Shown: positions 26,334 to 35,746, counted from the first letter of the stretch. The stretch is DNA of 64,000 nucleotides from Croceibacterium ferulae (GCF_003660445.1 NZ_QZVQ01000008.1:186001-250000); one strand, 5' to 3'. Numbers and translations are program-made. Notes: generated by a model from the sequence alone, not told the origin.

Positions 26334-27263
26334 ATGTCCTTCAATCCGGCGCAGCCTGCGCCACCCCCCGCACCGGCGATCCAGCTGCCTGCCGACTGGC
26401 GCGACTTCGTGGCGCTGACCAAGCCGCGCGTGATGAGCCTGGTGGTGTTCACCGGCCTGTGCGGCCTGCTGGCGGCGCCCGGCCACATCCATCCCGTGCT
26501 GGGCTTCGCCGCGATCCTGTGCATCGCGCTGGGCGCGGGCGGGGCGGCGGCGCTGAACCAGTGGTGGGAGGCCGATATCGACGCGCTGATGAAGCGCACC
26601 GCCAAGCGCCCGCTGCCGACCGGCCGCATGGCGCGGACCGATGCGCGCGATTTCGGGATCGCGCTGTCCTGCGCCTCCGTCGGGATCATGGGGCTGGCGA
26701 TCCACTGGCTGGCGGCGATCGTGCTGGCGATCTCCATCGTCTATTATGCGGTGGTCTACACCATCTGGCTGAAGCCGCGCACGCCGCAGAACATCGTGAT
26801 CGGCGGCGGCGCCGGGGCCTTCCCGCCGCTGATCGGCTGGATCGCGGTGACGGGCGAGATCACCGCCATGCCGGTGCTGCTGTTCGCCATCATCTTCCTG
26901 TGGACACCGCCGCATTTCTGGGCGCTGGCCCTGTTCGTGCGCACCGATTACGCCAATGCCGGCATCCCCATGCTGCCGGTGGTGGCCGGTCAGGCGGCGA
27001 CGCGGCGGCAGATCCTGATCTATTCGCTGGTGCTGCTGCCGGTGACGCTGGCGCCCTGGGCGATCGGCGGGGCGGGCGCGATCTACGGCATTTCCGCCTT
27101 GACGCTGTCGGCGCTGTTCGTGGCGCTGTCGCTGCCGGTGGCGTTCCGGCGCAGCGGGGAAGGGGATGCGATGCGGCCGGAGAAGCGGCTGTTCGGCTAT
27201 TCCGTGCTGTACCTGTTCGTGCTGTTCGGCGCGCTGGTGGCCGACCGGCTGGTGCTGGCATGA
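26334..27263 (+). CDS. ctaB: Protoheme IX farnesyltransferase (heme O synthase)
   Basis: The 309-residue UbiA-type prenyltransferase adds a farnesyl group to heme b, giving heme O for the aa3 oxidase. The first Asp-rich motif is in [19 protein letters not shown], and the second region is [17 protein letters not shown]. Around nine membrane spans are expected. I start at the ATG following AGGGCAGG; the longer frame overlaps the divergent DUF2490 gene. The stop overlaps the next small gene (ATGA). A Pro/Ala-rich N-terminus precedes [17 protein letters not shown]. Confidence 0.95.
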   Translation: MSFNPAQPAPPPAPAIQLPADWRDFVALTKPRVMSLVVFTGLCGLLAAPGHIHPVLGFAAILCIALGAGGAAALNQWWEADIDALMKRTAKRPLPTGRMARTDARDFGIALSCASVGIMGLAIHWLAAIVLAISIVYYAVVYTIWLKPRTPQNIVIGGGAGAFPPLIGWIAVTGEITAMPVLLFAIIFLWTPPHFWALALFVRTDYANAGIPMLPVVAGQAATRRQILIYSLVLLPVTLAPWAIGGAGAIYGISALTLSALFVALSLPVAFRRSGEGDAMRPEKRLFGYSVLYLFVLFGALVADRLVLA

Positions 27264-27388
27264 CCCCGCGCGAGCAGCAGGAGGCGATCGCCCGCACCCG
27301 CCGCAACCGCAACCGCGCGCTGGGGCTGGCGCTGTTGTTCATGGTGGTGCTGTTCTACGCCATCACCTTCGTGAAGTTCACCGTCTGA
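27260..27388 (+). CDS. Small single-span oxidase assembly protein (CoxF-like)
   Basis: A 42-residue protein, too short for most gene callers, lies exactly between ctaB and ctaG, overlapping both (ATGA and TGATG). It has a basic N-terminus ([16 protein letters not shown]) and one membrane span ([19 protein letters not shown]). Small proteins at this position in alphaproteobacterial cox operons are called CoxF. Position and topology support involvement in oxidase assembly; the sequence itself does not give a mechanism. Confidence 0.8.
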   Translation: MTPREQQEAIARTRRNRNRALGLALLFMVVLFYAITFVKFTV

Positions 27389-27948
27389 TGGCCAGCGCAC
27401 CGCTGCATCATCGCAATCGCCGCACCGGGCTGCTGGCATTGCTGGCGGCGCTCGCCATGCTGGGCCTGGGGTTCGCCTCCGTGCCGCTGTATCGCCTGTT
27501 CTGCCAGGTCACCGGGTTCGGCGGCACGACGCAGCGGGCCAGCCTGGCCGATGCCGATCTGGCCGCGCAATTCGCCGGCAGCGCGGGCGCGCGGCAGTTC
27601 TCCATCCGGTTCGATGCCAACACCGCGCGCGATCTCCATTGGAGCTTCGCGCCCCGCCAGACGATCGACCGCGTCACCATCGGCGAGCGCGACATGGTGA
27701 TCTTCGACGCCCGCAACGACACCGACAGGCCCATCACCGGCACCGCCACCTTCAATGTGGAGCCGGAGCAGGCAGGCGTGCATTTCAACAAGATCCAGTG
27801 CTTCTGCTTCACCGAACAGGTGCTGCAGCCGGGTGAAAGCGTCGCGATGCCGGTGCTGTTCTTCGTCGACCCTGCCGCGGCGGACGATCCGAACATGAAG
27901 GACGTGGAACAGATCACGCTGAGCTACACTTTTCACCGCAAGGAATAG
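27388..27948 (+). CDS. ctaG: Cytochrome c oxidase assembly protein CtaG (Cox11 family)
   Basis: The 186-residue Cox11-type copper chaperone delivers copper to the CuB site of subunit I. It has one N-terminal membrane anchor (about residues 14-33) and a periplasmic Ig-like domain. The copper-binding motif CFCF is present with Cys138 and Cys140, and LYRLFCQVTGFGGTT follows the anchor. The start overlaps the stop of the CoxF-like gene. The length is normal. Confidence 0.95.
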   Translation: MASAPLHHRNRRTGLLALLAALAMLGLGFASVPLYRLFCQVTGFGGTTQRASLADADLAAQFAGSAGARQFSIRFDANTARDLHWSFAPRQTIDRVTIGERDMVIFDARNDTDRPITGTATFNVEPEQAGVHFNKIQCFCFTEQVLQPGESVAMPVLFFVDPAAADDPNMKDVEQITLSYTFHRKE

Positions 27949-28018
27949 CGGCACTGGACCGCGCCGCAGCGGCGGATTACACATCGACGCAAGAACATCG
28001 AAGTCACGGGATCAGGGC

Positions 28019-28840
28019 ATGGCCGGCGCAAAGAACCACGAATATCACATCCTGCCACCGTCGGCCTGGCCGCTGCTTATGTCGGTCGCCGCGCTGACCT
28101 TTACCAGCGGCATGGTGCTGTTCATGCACGACCTGGCGGGCGCCGGTGTGGTGCTGGGGCTGGGCATCGCCGGGGTGATCGCGGGCTTCTATCTGTGGCT
28201 GTCCTCCATCGTGAAGGAAGCGCAGGCGGGCGATCACACGCCGGTGGTGCAGCTGCACCTGCGGTACGGCATGATCACCTTCATCGCCTCCGAAGTTATG
28301 TTCTTCGTTGGCTGGTTCTGGGCGTGGTTCGATTTCGCCCTGTTCCCCAGCGAACTGGTCGAGGTGGTCGGCGGGGTCTGGCCGCCTGCGGGGATCGAGG
28401 CGGTCATGGACCCCTTCGCCCTGCCGCTGCTGAACACGCTGATCCTGCTATGTTCGGGCACCACCGTCACCTGGGCGCACCATTCCCTGATCCATGGTGA
28501 TCGTGAAGGGCTGAAGACCGGCCTGTGGCTGACCATCATCCTGGGCGTGGTGTTCAGCTTCGTGCAGTTCTACGAATATGCGCATGCGCCGTTCGAGTTC
28601 GGCGGCAACACCTATTCCAGCGCCTTCTTCATGGCGACGGGCTTTCACGGCTTCCACGTGCTGGTGGGCACCATCTTCTTGGCCGTGTGCCTGCGCCGCA
28701 CCTATGCCGGCCACTTCACCCCGCGCCAGCATTTCGGGTTCGAGGCGGCGGCCTGGTACTGGCACTTCGTGGACGTGGTGTGGCTGTTCCTGTTCATCAC
28801 CGTCTATGTCTGGGGCGGCTGGGGCGCCGCATACCACTGA
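28019..28840 (+). CDS. ctaE: Cytochrome c oxidase subunit III
   Basis: The 273-residue subunit III has seven expected membrane spans. It supports proton uptake and stability of the oxidase. Characteristic segments are KNHEYHILPPSAWPL at the N-terminus, SEVMFFVGWFWAWF, TTVTWAHHSLIHGDR, and the end HFVDVVWLFLFITVYVWGGW. It follows ctaG after 70 bases and its stop overlaps the SURF1 start. Confidence 0.95.
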   Translation: MAGAKNHEYHILPPSAWPLLMSVAALTFTSGMVLFMHDLAGAGVVLGLGIAGVIAGFYLWLSSIVKEAQAGDHTPVVQLHLRYGMITFIASEVMFFVGWFWAWFDFALFPSELVEVVGGVWPPAGIEAVMDPFALPLLNTLILLCSGTTVTWAHHSLIHGDREGLKTGLWLTIILGVVFSFVQFYEYAHAPFEFGGNTYSSAFFMATGFHGFHVLVGTIFLAVCLRRTYAGHFTPRQHFGFEAAAWYWHFVDVVWLFLFITVYVWGGWGAAYH

Positions 28841-29451
28841 TGCCGTCGGCCCGCCGGCGGGTGCCGCTGCTGCCCACGATCGTGGTGGCGGCGGCGGTGG
28901 CGCTGATGCTGGTGCTGGGTGTGTGGCAGCTGCGCAGGGCGGAATGGAAGGGCGACATGATCGCCCGCTACGCTGACGCGGAAACCCTGCCGCCTGTAGC
29001 ATGGCCGGATGACGGCGCTGCACGAGAGGCCGCACTGTACCGGCCGAGCAGCTTCACCTGCGCAGTTGTGCTGGGAATGCGGGAGACCGCCGGCCGTTCG
29101 GCCAAGGGACAATCGGGCTGGGCGCATGTCGCGAAGTGCCGGCTGGCCGAAGGCGGCGAGGCGGAAGTGGCGCTGGGCTGGTCCGCTGCCCCCACCCCGC
29201 CGGTATGGGACGGCGGCCGGGTGACCGGCACGGTGGCACCGGCGGGCGAGGGCGCGCGGTTGGTCGCCGATCCGCCGCAGGCCGGGCTGGAGGTACTGGC
29301 CCGCCCCGACCCCAAGGCGCTGCCGAACAATCACCTGTCCTATGCCGGGCAATGGTTCTTCTTTGCGATCACGGCGGCGGTCATTTACGCAATGGCGTTG
29401 CGCCGCCGCGCAGGCCCGACGGACCTTGCCTCCCCCGCAACCGGCCGCTAG
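28840..29451 (+). CDS. SURF1 family cytochrome oxidase biogenesis protein
   Basis: A 203-residue SURF1-like protein with two membrane spans, near residues 9-28 and 170-190, bracketing a periplasmic domain. Landmarks are GVWQLRRAEWK after the first span and NNHLSYAGQWFFFAI at the second. SURF1 proteins bind heme a and help insert it in subunit I. It is shorter than many homologues (about 230-250 residues), with a compressed middle region. The ATG overlaps the ctaE stop; thrC follows 13 bases downstream. Confidence 0.9.
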   Translation: MPSARRRVPLLPTIVVAAAVALMLVLGVWQLRRAEWKGDMIARYADAETLPPVAWPDDGAAREAALYRPSSFTCAVVLGMRETAGRSAKGQSGWAHVAKCRLAEGGEAEVALGWSAAPTPPVWDGGRVTGTVAPAGEGARLVADPPQAGLEVLARPDPKALPNNHLSYAGQWFFFAITAAVIYAMALRRRAGPTDLASPATGR

Positions 29452-29464
29452 GCGCGCTGGCACG

Positions 29465-30865
29465 ATGGATTACATCTCCACTCGCGGCACCGCGCCCGCG
29501 CTCGACTTCGAACAGGTGACGCTGACCGGCCTCGCGGCCGATGGCGGGCTGTATCTGCCGCGCGAGTGGCCCCGCTTCACGCCCGAGCAGATCGCGGCGA
29601 TGCGCGGCCTGCCTTATGCGGAGCTGGCCGTGCGGGTGATGCTGCCTTTCGTGGGCGACAGCCTGACCGAGGACAAGCTGCGCGACCTGTGCCGCCGTGC
29701 CTATGCCCGGTTCGATCACAAGGCCGTGACCCCGTTGGTGCAGCTGGACGAGCAGCACTGGCTGCTGGAGCTGTTCCACGGCCCCACGCTGGCGTTCAAG
29801 GACGTGGCGCTGCAACTGCTGGGTCGGCTGTTCGAGGAGTTCCTGGCGCGTCACGAAGGGCGGCTGACGATCGTCGGCGCGACCAGCGGCGACACCGGCT
29901 CCGCCGCGATCGACGCGGTGGCGGGCCGCGACAATGTGGAGATCTTCATGCTCCACCCGCATGGCCGCGTCAGCGATGTGCAGCGCCGGCAGATGACCAC
30001 CGTGCTGGCGCCTAATGTGCACAACATCGCCATCGATGGCAGCTTCGACGATGCGCAGGCGATGGTGAAGCGCATGTTCGGCGACGCGGCGGTCAACGGC
30101 CCGCTGCGGCTGGGTGCGGTAAACTCCATCAACTGGGCGCGGCTGATGGCGCAGGTGGTGTATTACTTCCATGCCGCCCTGCAGCTGGGCGCGCCGGAGC
30201 GGGAGGTCGCCTTCAGCGTGCCGACCGGCAATTTCGGCGACGTGTTCGCCGGCCATGTGGCGCAGAGCATGGGCCTGCCGATCGCGCGGCTGATCGTCGC
30301 CACCAATGTGAACGACATCCTGCACCGGGCGCTGTCGGCCGGCGACTATTCCGCGGGCGTGGTCACCGCCACCGCAGCCCCCAGCATGGACATCCAGGTG
30401 TCGAGCAATTTCGAGCGGCTGCTGTTCGATTGCGGCGGCCGGGACGGGCTGCTGCTGGCCGAACAGATGCGCAGCTTCGAATCCGCCGGCGCCATGCGCC
30501 TGACCCCTGAGCAGATCGCAGGCGCGGCCCGCGGCTTTGCCAGCTGCCGGGCGGACGAGATGGAGATGGCCGAGGCGATGGCCTGGGCCAAGGACCGGTG
30601 CGGCCAGCTGATCGACCCGCACACTGCGATCGGCCTGCATGCCGCGCTCGCCTGCGGCCTGCCGGCGCATGTGCCGGTGGTGACACTGGCGACCGCGCAC
30701 CCCGCCAAGTTCCGCGACGCGGTGGAGCGGGCGACCGGCCAGCGCCCCAGCCTGCCGCATCGGCTGGGCGACCTGTTCGAGCGGGAGGAGCGCTATACCG
30801 AGCTGCCCGGCACCTATGAGGCGGTGAGCGGTTACATCCTGCAGCACGCGCATCCGCACGGCTGA
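29465..30865 (+). CDS. thrC: Threonine synthase
   Basis: The 466-residue PLP enzyme converts O-phosphohomoserine to threonine. The N-terminus MDYISTRG is typical of the class found in Gram-negatives and yeast. Lys112 in HGPTLAFKDVAL binds PLP, and GATSGDTGSAAI follows as the phosphate/substrate loop. The full length is present. It ends the plus-strand cox block; the link with oxidase genes is a common synteny in the order and has no obvious functional reason. Confidence 0.96.
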   Translation: MDYISTRGTAPALDFEQVTLTGLAADGGLYLPREWPRFTPEQIAAMRGLPYAELAVRVMLPFVGDSLTEDKLRDLCRRAYARFDHKAVTPLVQLDEQHWLLELFHGPTLAFKDVALQLLGRLFEEFLARHEGRLTIVGATSGDTGSAAIDAVAGRDNVEIFMLHPHGRVSDVQRRQMTTVLAPNVHNIAIDGSFDDAQAMVKRMFGDAAVNGPLRLGAVNSINWARLMAQVVYYFHAALQLGAPEREVAFSVPTGNFGDVFAGHVAQSMGLPIARLIVATNVNDILHRALSAGDYSAGVVTATAAPSMDIQVSSNFERLLFDCGGRDGLLLAEQMRSFESAGAMRLTPEQIAGAARGFASCRADEMEMAEAMAWAKDRCGQLIDPHTAIGLHAALACGLPAHVPVVTLATAHPAKFRDAVERATGQRPSLPHRLGDLFEREERYTELPGTYEAVSGYILQHAHPHG

Positions 30866-30877
30866 GGTCGTGGGCTG

Positions 30878-31768
30878 ATGGCAGAATTTCGCGAACAGCC
30901 AGTGCTGCTGGCCGGCGCCGGCTGGGGCGATTACGGGCTGATCGACAGCGGCGACGGGCGCAAGCTGGAACGCTATGGCCCGCACCGCCTGATCCGCCCG
31001 GAAGGGCAGGCGCTGTGGCCGCCGCGCCGGGGTGACTGGCAGGCGGATGGCGAGTTCATCCCCGGATCGGACGAGGATGGCGGCGGCCGCTGGCAGTTCG
31101 ACCATGCATTGCCGGCGGATGGCTGGCCGCTGGCGCGCGGCGATGTGCGCTTCACCGCGCAATGCACCCCGTTCCGCCACCTGGCGTTCTTCCCCGACAT
31201 GGCCCCGGTGTGGGACTGGATGGGCGATCAGCTGGCCGGCCTGGCCGCTCCGGCGGAGACGCTGAACCTGTTCGGCTACACCGGTGTGGGCACGCTGTCG
31301 CTCTCCGCCCACGGCCCCGTCACGCATGTCGATGCCAGCAAGAAATCGGTGGCGCAGGCGCGCGCCAACGCCGCCCTGTCCGGCATGGAGGACCGCCCGG
31401 TCCGCTGGCTGGTGGACGATGCCGCGAAGTTCGCCGCGCGCGAGGTGCGGCGGGGGCGGCGTTATGACGGCATCATCCTGGACCCGCCGAAATTCGGCCG
31501 CGGCCCCGGCGGGGAAGTCTGGCGGCTGGAGGAGCACCTGCCGCCGCTGCTGGCCGATTGCCGCCGCCTGCTGGATGGCGACAGCCGCTTCCTGTTCCTC
31601 ACCGTCTATGCCGTGCGCATGTCCAGCCTGGCGCTGGGCGGCCTGCTGCACGGCCTGTTCGCCGACCTGCCCGGCACGGTGGAGCATGGCGATCTGGCGA
31701 TGCGCGAGGAAGGCGAGGGCGGCCGCCTGCTGCCCACGGCCATCTTCGCGCGCTGGTCGCGAGGGTAG
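30878..31768 (+). CDS. Class I SAM-dependent methyltransferase (RlmI/YccW-like)
   Basis: A 296-residue methyltransferase similar to the catalytic half of rRNA cytosine methyltransferases (COG1092). SAM-binding motifs are NLFGYTGVGTLSLSA and THVDASKKSVAQARANA; the catalytic motif is GIILDPPKFGRG. It lacks the PUA domain of RlmI, so the target RNA site is uncertain. It starts 13 bases after thrC, probably in the same transcript. Confidence 0.86.
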   Translation: MAEFREQPVLLAGAGWGDYGLIDSGDGRKLERYGPHRLIRPEGQALWPPRRGDWQADGEFIPGSDEDGGGRWQFDHALPADGWPLARGDVRFTAQCTPFRHLAFFPDMAPVWDWMGDQLAGLAAPAETLNLFGYTGVGTLSLSAHGPVTHVDASKKSVAQARANAALSGMEDRPVRWLVDDAAKFAAREVRRGRRYDGIILDPPKFGRGPGGEVWRLEEHLPPLLADCRRLLDGDSRFLFLTVYAVRMSSLALGGLLHGLFADLPGTVEHGDLAMREEGEGGRLLPTAIFARWSRG

Positions 31769-31890
31769 CGCCTCGACCTCCGCGATTTCGCCGGGGGAGA
31801 GTGGAAAGTGGATGGATTGCTGATCGCTGCAGAGACTGCCGGCGCGCCGAGGACAACCACCCCCAAGTCCGCTGTTATAGGATGTTGCTC

Positions 31891-32619
31891 ATGACTTTAA
31901 GCATTGTTGTAAACTTTTATAACAACGAGGAGGGAGTGGACGCACTCATTCGTAATTACGAGTCGATCGTTAAAAGGTATCCACAACAGTGCGAGCTCGT
32001 CCTTGTCGATGATCACAGTGACAAGGTAATGGATTTTTCAAGCTACCAATCGGTTCCGGATCTTAGAATTTTCAGAGTGCTGGATGATATCACGTGGAAT
32101 CAGGCCGGCGCACGGAATGTTGGCGCACTTGAAGCTAGAAATCAGGTGATCTTGTTCATGGATGTCGATCATCTCATTGAGCCCGATCAAGTGGACCTTG
32201 TTCTTGCCACGGCCCGCCAGCTGCGGCTTGGCGAAAAGGTGACTCCATCTCGCCGGACATTTCGGAAGATTGGGGATCAAAGGGAAGTTGAAGAGCTAAA
32301 GCATAATGTGAATTGCTTCATGATAAGGCGGCAGGACTTCTTCAAGGTTGGCGGCTACGATGAACTGTTTGCCGGACACTACGGTCGTGAAGACAGCTTC
32401 TTCTCGCTTTGCTGCAAAAGGCAGGGATTGGAGAACAAGCTTGGCCACTTTACGCTGAGTAACGTAAAAGATCGCTCAACCAAAGGCTTGGACCGCGACA
32501 AATATCATAATGACATTGTATTTCATAATTTGACCACAGCAAAGATGTGTAAATCTTCTCTGGCGTTTTCATGTAACTACGAAATGGTATTGCAGACTAA
32601 CTCCCGCATCGGAGGATGA
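31891..32619 (+). CDS. Family 2 glycosyltransferase, likely horizontally acquired
   Basis: The 242-residue GT-A fold protein begins directly with the nucleotide-sugar domain (LSIVVNFYNNEEGVDALI). It contains LVLVDDHSD and the metal-binding DVDHLIEPD motif; GGYDELFAGHYGREDSFF is an ED-type acceptor-side motif. The C-terminus lacks membrane spans. The DNA is much richer in A+T than its neighbours and uses AGA, TTA and AAT codons that are scarce elsewhere here, which suggests transfer. Start 31882 (MLLM) is the alternative; 31891 has a better spaced TAGGA. No surface polysaccharide cluster is adjacent apart from an acyltransferase downstream on the other strand. Confidence 0.82.
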   Translation: MTLSIVVNFYNNEEGVDALIRNYESIVKRYPQQCELVLVDDHSDKVMDFSSYQSVPDLRIFRVLDDITWNQAGARNVGALEARNQVILFMDVDHLIEPDQVDLVLATARQLRLGEKVTPSRRTFRKIGDQREVEELKHNVNCFMIRRQDFFKVGGYDELFAGHYGREDSFFSLCCKRQGLENKLGHFTLSNVKDRSTKGLDRDKYHNDIVFHNLTTAKMCKSSLAFSCNYEMVLQTNSRIGG

Positions 32620-32808
32620 TGCGTTGAGTAGATCTACAAAGGGCCATGCCACCGTCGCACTCAGTTCAATCATCGTGACTTCCGGTCGGATCATTCGATA
32701 TTAGACCTCATACTCTGTGCGTTCCCGACAGATTTAGGAGGCGGAACCCGCTGGCATCATCTCCCATCCGGGCTGAGGCGGAGCAGCCCTTCCGTGACAC
32801 GTGGACGG

Positions 32809-33930
32809 CTACAGTGCGGAGCGCTCAGGCTGCGGACGCCGCGCATAGGGGAACAGGCGCTTCAGCCCGTTGAACGGCTGTTCCACCCAGTGCCATGATG
32901 CCGCGCCCAGGGCGATCGCCACCACGCTGACGACCATGAAGGTCACCGGTCCCGGCTGGTCCCAGTTCCGCGCCGGCATGGCCGCGATCACCAACACCCA
33001 GGCGAGCAGGTGCCAGATATACAGGCCATAGCTGATCCGCCCCAGATAGCGGACGGCGCGATATTCCAGCGCACGGCCGACCCGCCCCGGGATGCCATGG
33101 CGCGCGGCCAGCACCAGGAAGGCCATCGGCACGGTGCAGGCGAAGTCCATCACGGCATAGGGCAGGTCGATCAGCACAGTCGCGCCGACCAGCGCCAGGC
33201 ACAGCAGGCTGGCGCCGGCCAGGATCTGCAGCAGCCGTTCCCGCGCGGCGATGTCGCCAGCCTGCCGGTGGAGCAGCGCCGCCACCAGCCCGCCCAGCGC
33301 CAGCGCGTCCATCATCGCCGGCATCAGCACGTCCTGCGGCGGCATGTCCGGCCAGATCAGCCCGCAGGCGAAGCGGAACGCGACGCCGCCCGCGATCGTC
33401 GCCGCCAGCATCGCCAGCAGCCAGCGGCGCGGGACCAGCAGCATGACCAGCGGCCAGACGACGTAGAACTGCTCCTCCACCGACAGGGTCCACAGATGGA
33501 CCGTCGTCCACGGCTCCCAGTCGGGCTGGCGCGCATACCACAGGTTGGACAGGAAGGTGACGTGGTACTCCGCCGTTTCCCGCACCCCCTCCACGTTCAG
33601 CGCGATGGCGATGGCCAGCATCAGGTAATAGGTCGGGAACAGCCGCAGGATGCGCCGGGCGTAGAAGCTGCGCAGCAGCGGTCCCAGCGGGGCGGGGCCG
33701 GCGGCGGGGCGCTGTTCCAGCAGGATGCCGGTGATCAGGAAGCCGCTGAGCACGAAGAACAGCCGCACGCCCAGATGGCCCAGATGCCCCGATTGCAGCC
33801 AGTAATGCGTGATCAGCACGCACATGACCGCCAGCGCGCGCAGGCCGTCCAGCTGCGGGAAGTGCCGGCCGGCCACCTGTAGGGCAGGGCCGGTGGTTGC
33901 CCCGGCCAGGCGTGCCTCCATCTGCATCAT
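32809..33930 (-). CDS. Acyltransferase family 3 membrane protein
   Basis: A 373-residue polytopic acyltransferase-3 protein, the third of its family in the window. Typical motifs are FPQLDGLRALAVMCVLITHYW, VRLFFVLSGFLITGIL and HLWTLSVEEQFYVVWP. About ten spans follow, with a short basic tail. The ATG at 33930 has a strong GGAGGGG site directly upstream and is preferred over a TTG at 33960. It is divergent from folB. It may modify an envelope glycan, perhaps with the neighbouring glycosyltransferase, but that is only positional inference. Confidence 0.87.
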   Translation of the reverse strand: MMQMEARLAGATTGPALQVAGRHFPQLDGLRALAVMCVLITHYWLQSGHLGHLGVRLFFVLSGFLITGILLEQRPAAGPAPLGPLLRSFYARRILRLFPTYYLMLAIAIALNVEGVRETAEYHVTFLSNLWYARQPDWEPWTTVHLWTLSVEEQFYVVWPLVMLLVPRRWLLAMLAATIAGGVAFRFACGLIWPDMPPQDVLMPAMMDALALGGLVAALLHRQAGDIAARERLLQILAGASLLCLALVGATVLIDLPYAVMDFACTVPMAFLVLAARHGIPGRVGRALEYRAVRYLGRISYGLYIWHLLAWVLVIAAMPARNWDQPGPVTFMVVSVVAIALGAASWHWVEQPFNGLKRLFPYARRPQPERSAL

Positions 33931-34025
33931 ACCCCTCCCGCTCCCGCGCTTGTTCAGCAATCGGTGCCCGGTTGCAACCGTCGCGCCCGCTGGACAGCAC
34001 GGCGCCTGCCTGCCAGTGCGCGCCC

Positions 34026-34397
34026 ATGGCCGACCGACTGATGCTGGAAATCGCCGATTTCGTGCACGACGTGCACACCGGCATCTATTCGGAAGAGACC
34101 GGCAAGCCGCAGCCGCTGCGCTTTACCATCACTGTCGAGATGAAGCCGGCGGAACGCTACGCGCCCGATACGCCGCTGTCGGCCAGCAAGAACTACATGG
34201 ACCTGAAGTTCGCCGGGTCCGACGCCCTGCCGGCGGGGGTCCACTTCACGCTGATCGAATCGGTGGCCGACCATGTGGCGGAAACCCTGTTCGTCGCCGA
34301 TGCGCGCGTGCTGGTGGTGACGGTGAAGATCGTGAAGCTGGCGCTGAGCGAGGCGGACGAGCAGATCGGCATCACCCTGCGGCGGGAACGCCGCTGA
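34026..34397 (+). CDS. folB: Dihydroneopterin aldolase
   Basis: The 123-residue enzyme of folate synthesis splits dihydroneopterin to hydroxymethyl-dihydropterin and glycolaldehyde. It has the FolB tunnelling fold pattern: VHDVHTGIYSEETGKPQPL near the N-terminus, YMDLKFAG, then HFTLIESVADHVAETLF and the C-terminal VVTVKIVKLAL. I start at the ATG before ADRLMLEIADF; the longer open frame overlaps the divergent acyltransferase. The stop overlaps the next gene. Confidence 0.92.
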   Translation: MADRLMLEIADFVHDVHTGIYSEETGKPQPLRFTITVEMKPAERYAPDTPLSASKNYMDLKFAGSDALPAGVHFTLIESVADHVAETLFVADARVLVVTVKIVKLALSEADEQIGITLRRERR

Positions 34398-34729
34398 TGG
34401 CGCAGGCCGTGCTGGTGGCGGGGCCGCTGGCCGCCGCGCCGCTGGATGCCGCCGCCGCGTTCCATGCCGCCGACCTGCCGCGCGCGCGTGCGCTGCTGGA
34501 GCAAGGCGACGATCTCGCCATCCATTTCCCGCTTGCCGATCACCCCTATCGCGCCTGGCGGCTGGCGATTGTGCAGGAATTGGCGCGCGAGGCGGCACCA
34601 CGGCGCGTCAACGGCGTTGAGGGGCATGATGATCCAGCGACCGCCGCCACCATCGCCTGGCTGGCGGATGCGCCCGCCATCACCGGGCAGTTGTTCGCCG
34701 TGGATGGCAATTCCGGCAGTCGGGCCTAG
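34397..34729 (+). CDS. Short Rossmann-fold/SDR-derived protein linked to folB
   Basis: A 110-residue protein, translationally coupled to folB (TGATG). Its C-terminal half ends TIAWLADAPAITGQLFAVDG, the pattern that closes short-chain dehydrogenases such as pteridine reductase. The N-terminal NAD(P)-binding glycine motif and the catalytic Tyr-x3-Lys are absent. The gene looks like the tail of an SDR that now stands alone. The reading frame is intact and the fused stop/start suggests it is still made. A role in the pterin branch is a guess from position. Confidence 0.7.
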   Translation: MAQAVLVAGPLAAAPLDAAAAFHAADLPRARALLEQGDDLAIHFPLADHPYRAWRLAIVQELAREAAPRRVNGVEGHDDPATAATIAWLADAPAITGQLFAVDGNSGSRA

Positions 34730-34741
34730 ATTGGCTGCTGG

Positions 34742-35746
34742 ATGAGCTGTGCCTCCGGCCCTCTTGTGGATGCGTTCGACCGCCGCATCACCTATCTGCG
34801 CCTGTCGGTGACGGACCGGTGCGACCTGCGCTGCACCTATTGCATGCCCGAACGCATGCAGTTCCTGCCCCGCAAGGAGGTGCTGAGCCTGGAGGAACTG
34901 CACCGGCTGGCGCTTGCCATGATCGACCGCGGCATCCGCAAGATTCGTCTGACCGGGGGCGAGCCGCTGGTCCGGCGCGACGTGATCGAGCTGGTGCAGG
35001 CGCTGGGCCGCCGGCTGGGAGACGGGCTGGACGAGCTGACGCTCACCACCAACGGCACGCAGCTCGCCACCCATGCGGAGGCGCTGTTCGCGGCCGGCAT
35101 CCGGCGGGTCAACGTCTCGCTCGACACGCTGGACCCGGGCCTGTTCTTCGAACTGACCCGGCGGGACCAGCTGGCGCAGGTGCTGGAAGGCATCCGCGCG
35201 GCTGCCGCTGCGGGCCTGGCGGTCAAGCTGAACATCGTGGCGCTGAAGGGGCTGAACCAGCACGAGATTCCCGACCTGGTCGCCTGGGCGCACGGGCACG
35301 GGCACGAGGTGACGCTGATCGAGGTCATGCCGCTGGGCGAGGTCGAGGGCGAGCGGGTGGACCATTACCTGCCGCTGACCGCCGTGCGCGACGATCTGGA
35401 GGCACGCTGGACGCTGGTGGACAGCGCGCACCGGTCCGGCGGGCCGGCGCGCTATGTCGATGTGCTGGAAACCGGCGGGCGGCTGGGCTTCATCACGCCG
35501 CTGACCAACAATTTCTGCGCCACCTGCAACCGCATCCGGGTGACGGCGACCGGGCAGCTGTTCGCTTGCCTTGGCGGGGCGGAGCAGGTCGACCTGCGCG
35601 CGGCCTTGCGATCGGACACGCCGGATGCGCTGCTGGCAGAGGCGCTGGACACCGCCATGGCCATCAAGCCGGAGCGGCACCATTTCACCCATGTGCGCGG
35701 CGCCGCGCCGGCGCAGCCGCGGCACATGTCGCTGACCGGCGGGTGA
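34742..35746 (+). CDS. moaA: GTP 3',8-cyclase MoaA
   Basis: The 334-residue radical-SAM enzyme starts molybdenum cofactor synthesis from GTP. The N-terminal cluster ligands are Cys27, Cys31 and Cys34 in CDLRCTYC; the C-terminal cluster ligands are Cys259, Cys262 (CATC) and Cys276. The C-terminal double glycine (SLTGG) needed for activity is present. It overlaps moaD by one base. moaC and moaB are not in the window. Confidence 0.96.
   Translation: MSCASGPLVDAFDRRITYLRLSVTDRCDLRCTYCMPERMQFLPRKEVLSLEELHRLALAMIDRGIRKIRLTGGEPLVRRDVIELVQALGRRLGDGLDELTLTTNGTQLATHAEALFAAGIRRVNVSLDTLDPGLFFELTRRDQLAQVLEGIRAAAAAGLAVKLNIVALKGLNQHEIPDLVAWAHGHGHEVTLIEVMPLGEVEGERVDHYLPLTAVRDDLEARWTLVDSAHRSGGPARYVDVLETGGRLGFITPLTNNFCATCNRIRVTATGQLFACLGGAEQVDLRAALRSDTPDALLAEALDTAMAIKPERHHFTHVRGAAPAQPRHMSLTGG

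Noticed and set aside
29381-31687. 768-codon minus-strand open frame opposite thrC and the methyltransferase
   Set aside because: Shadow of two conserved genes, with no recognisable domain and no ribosome binding site.
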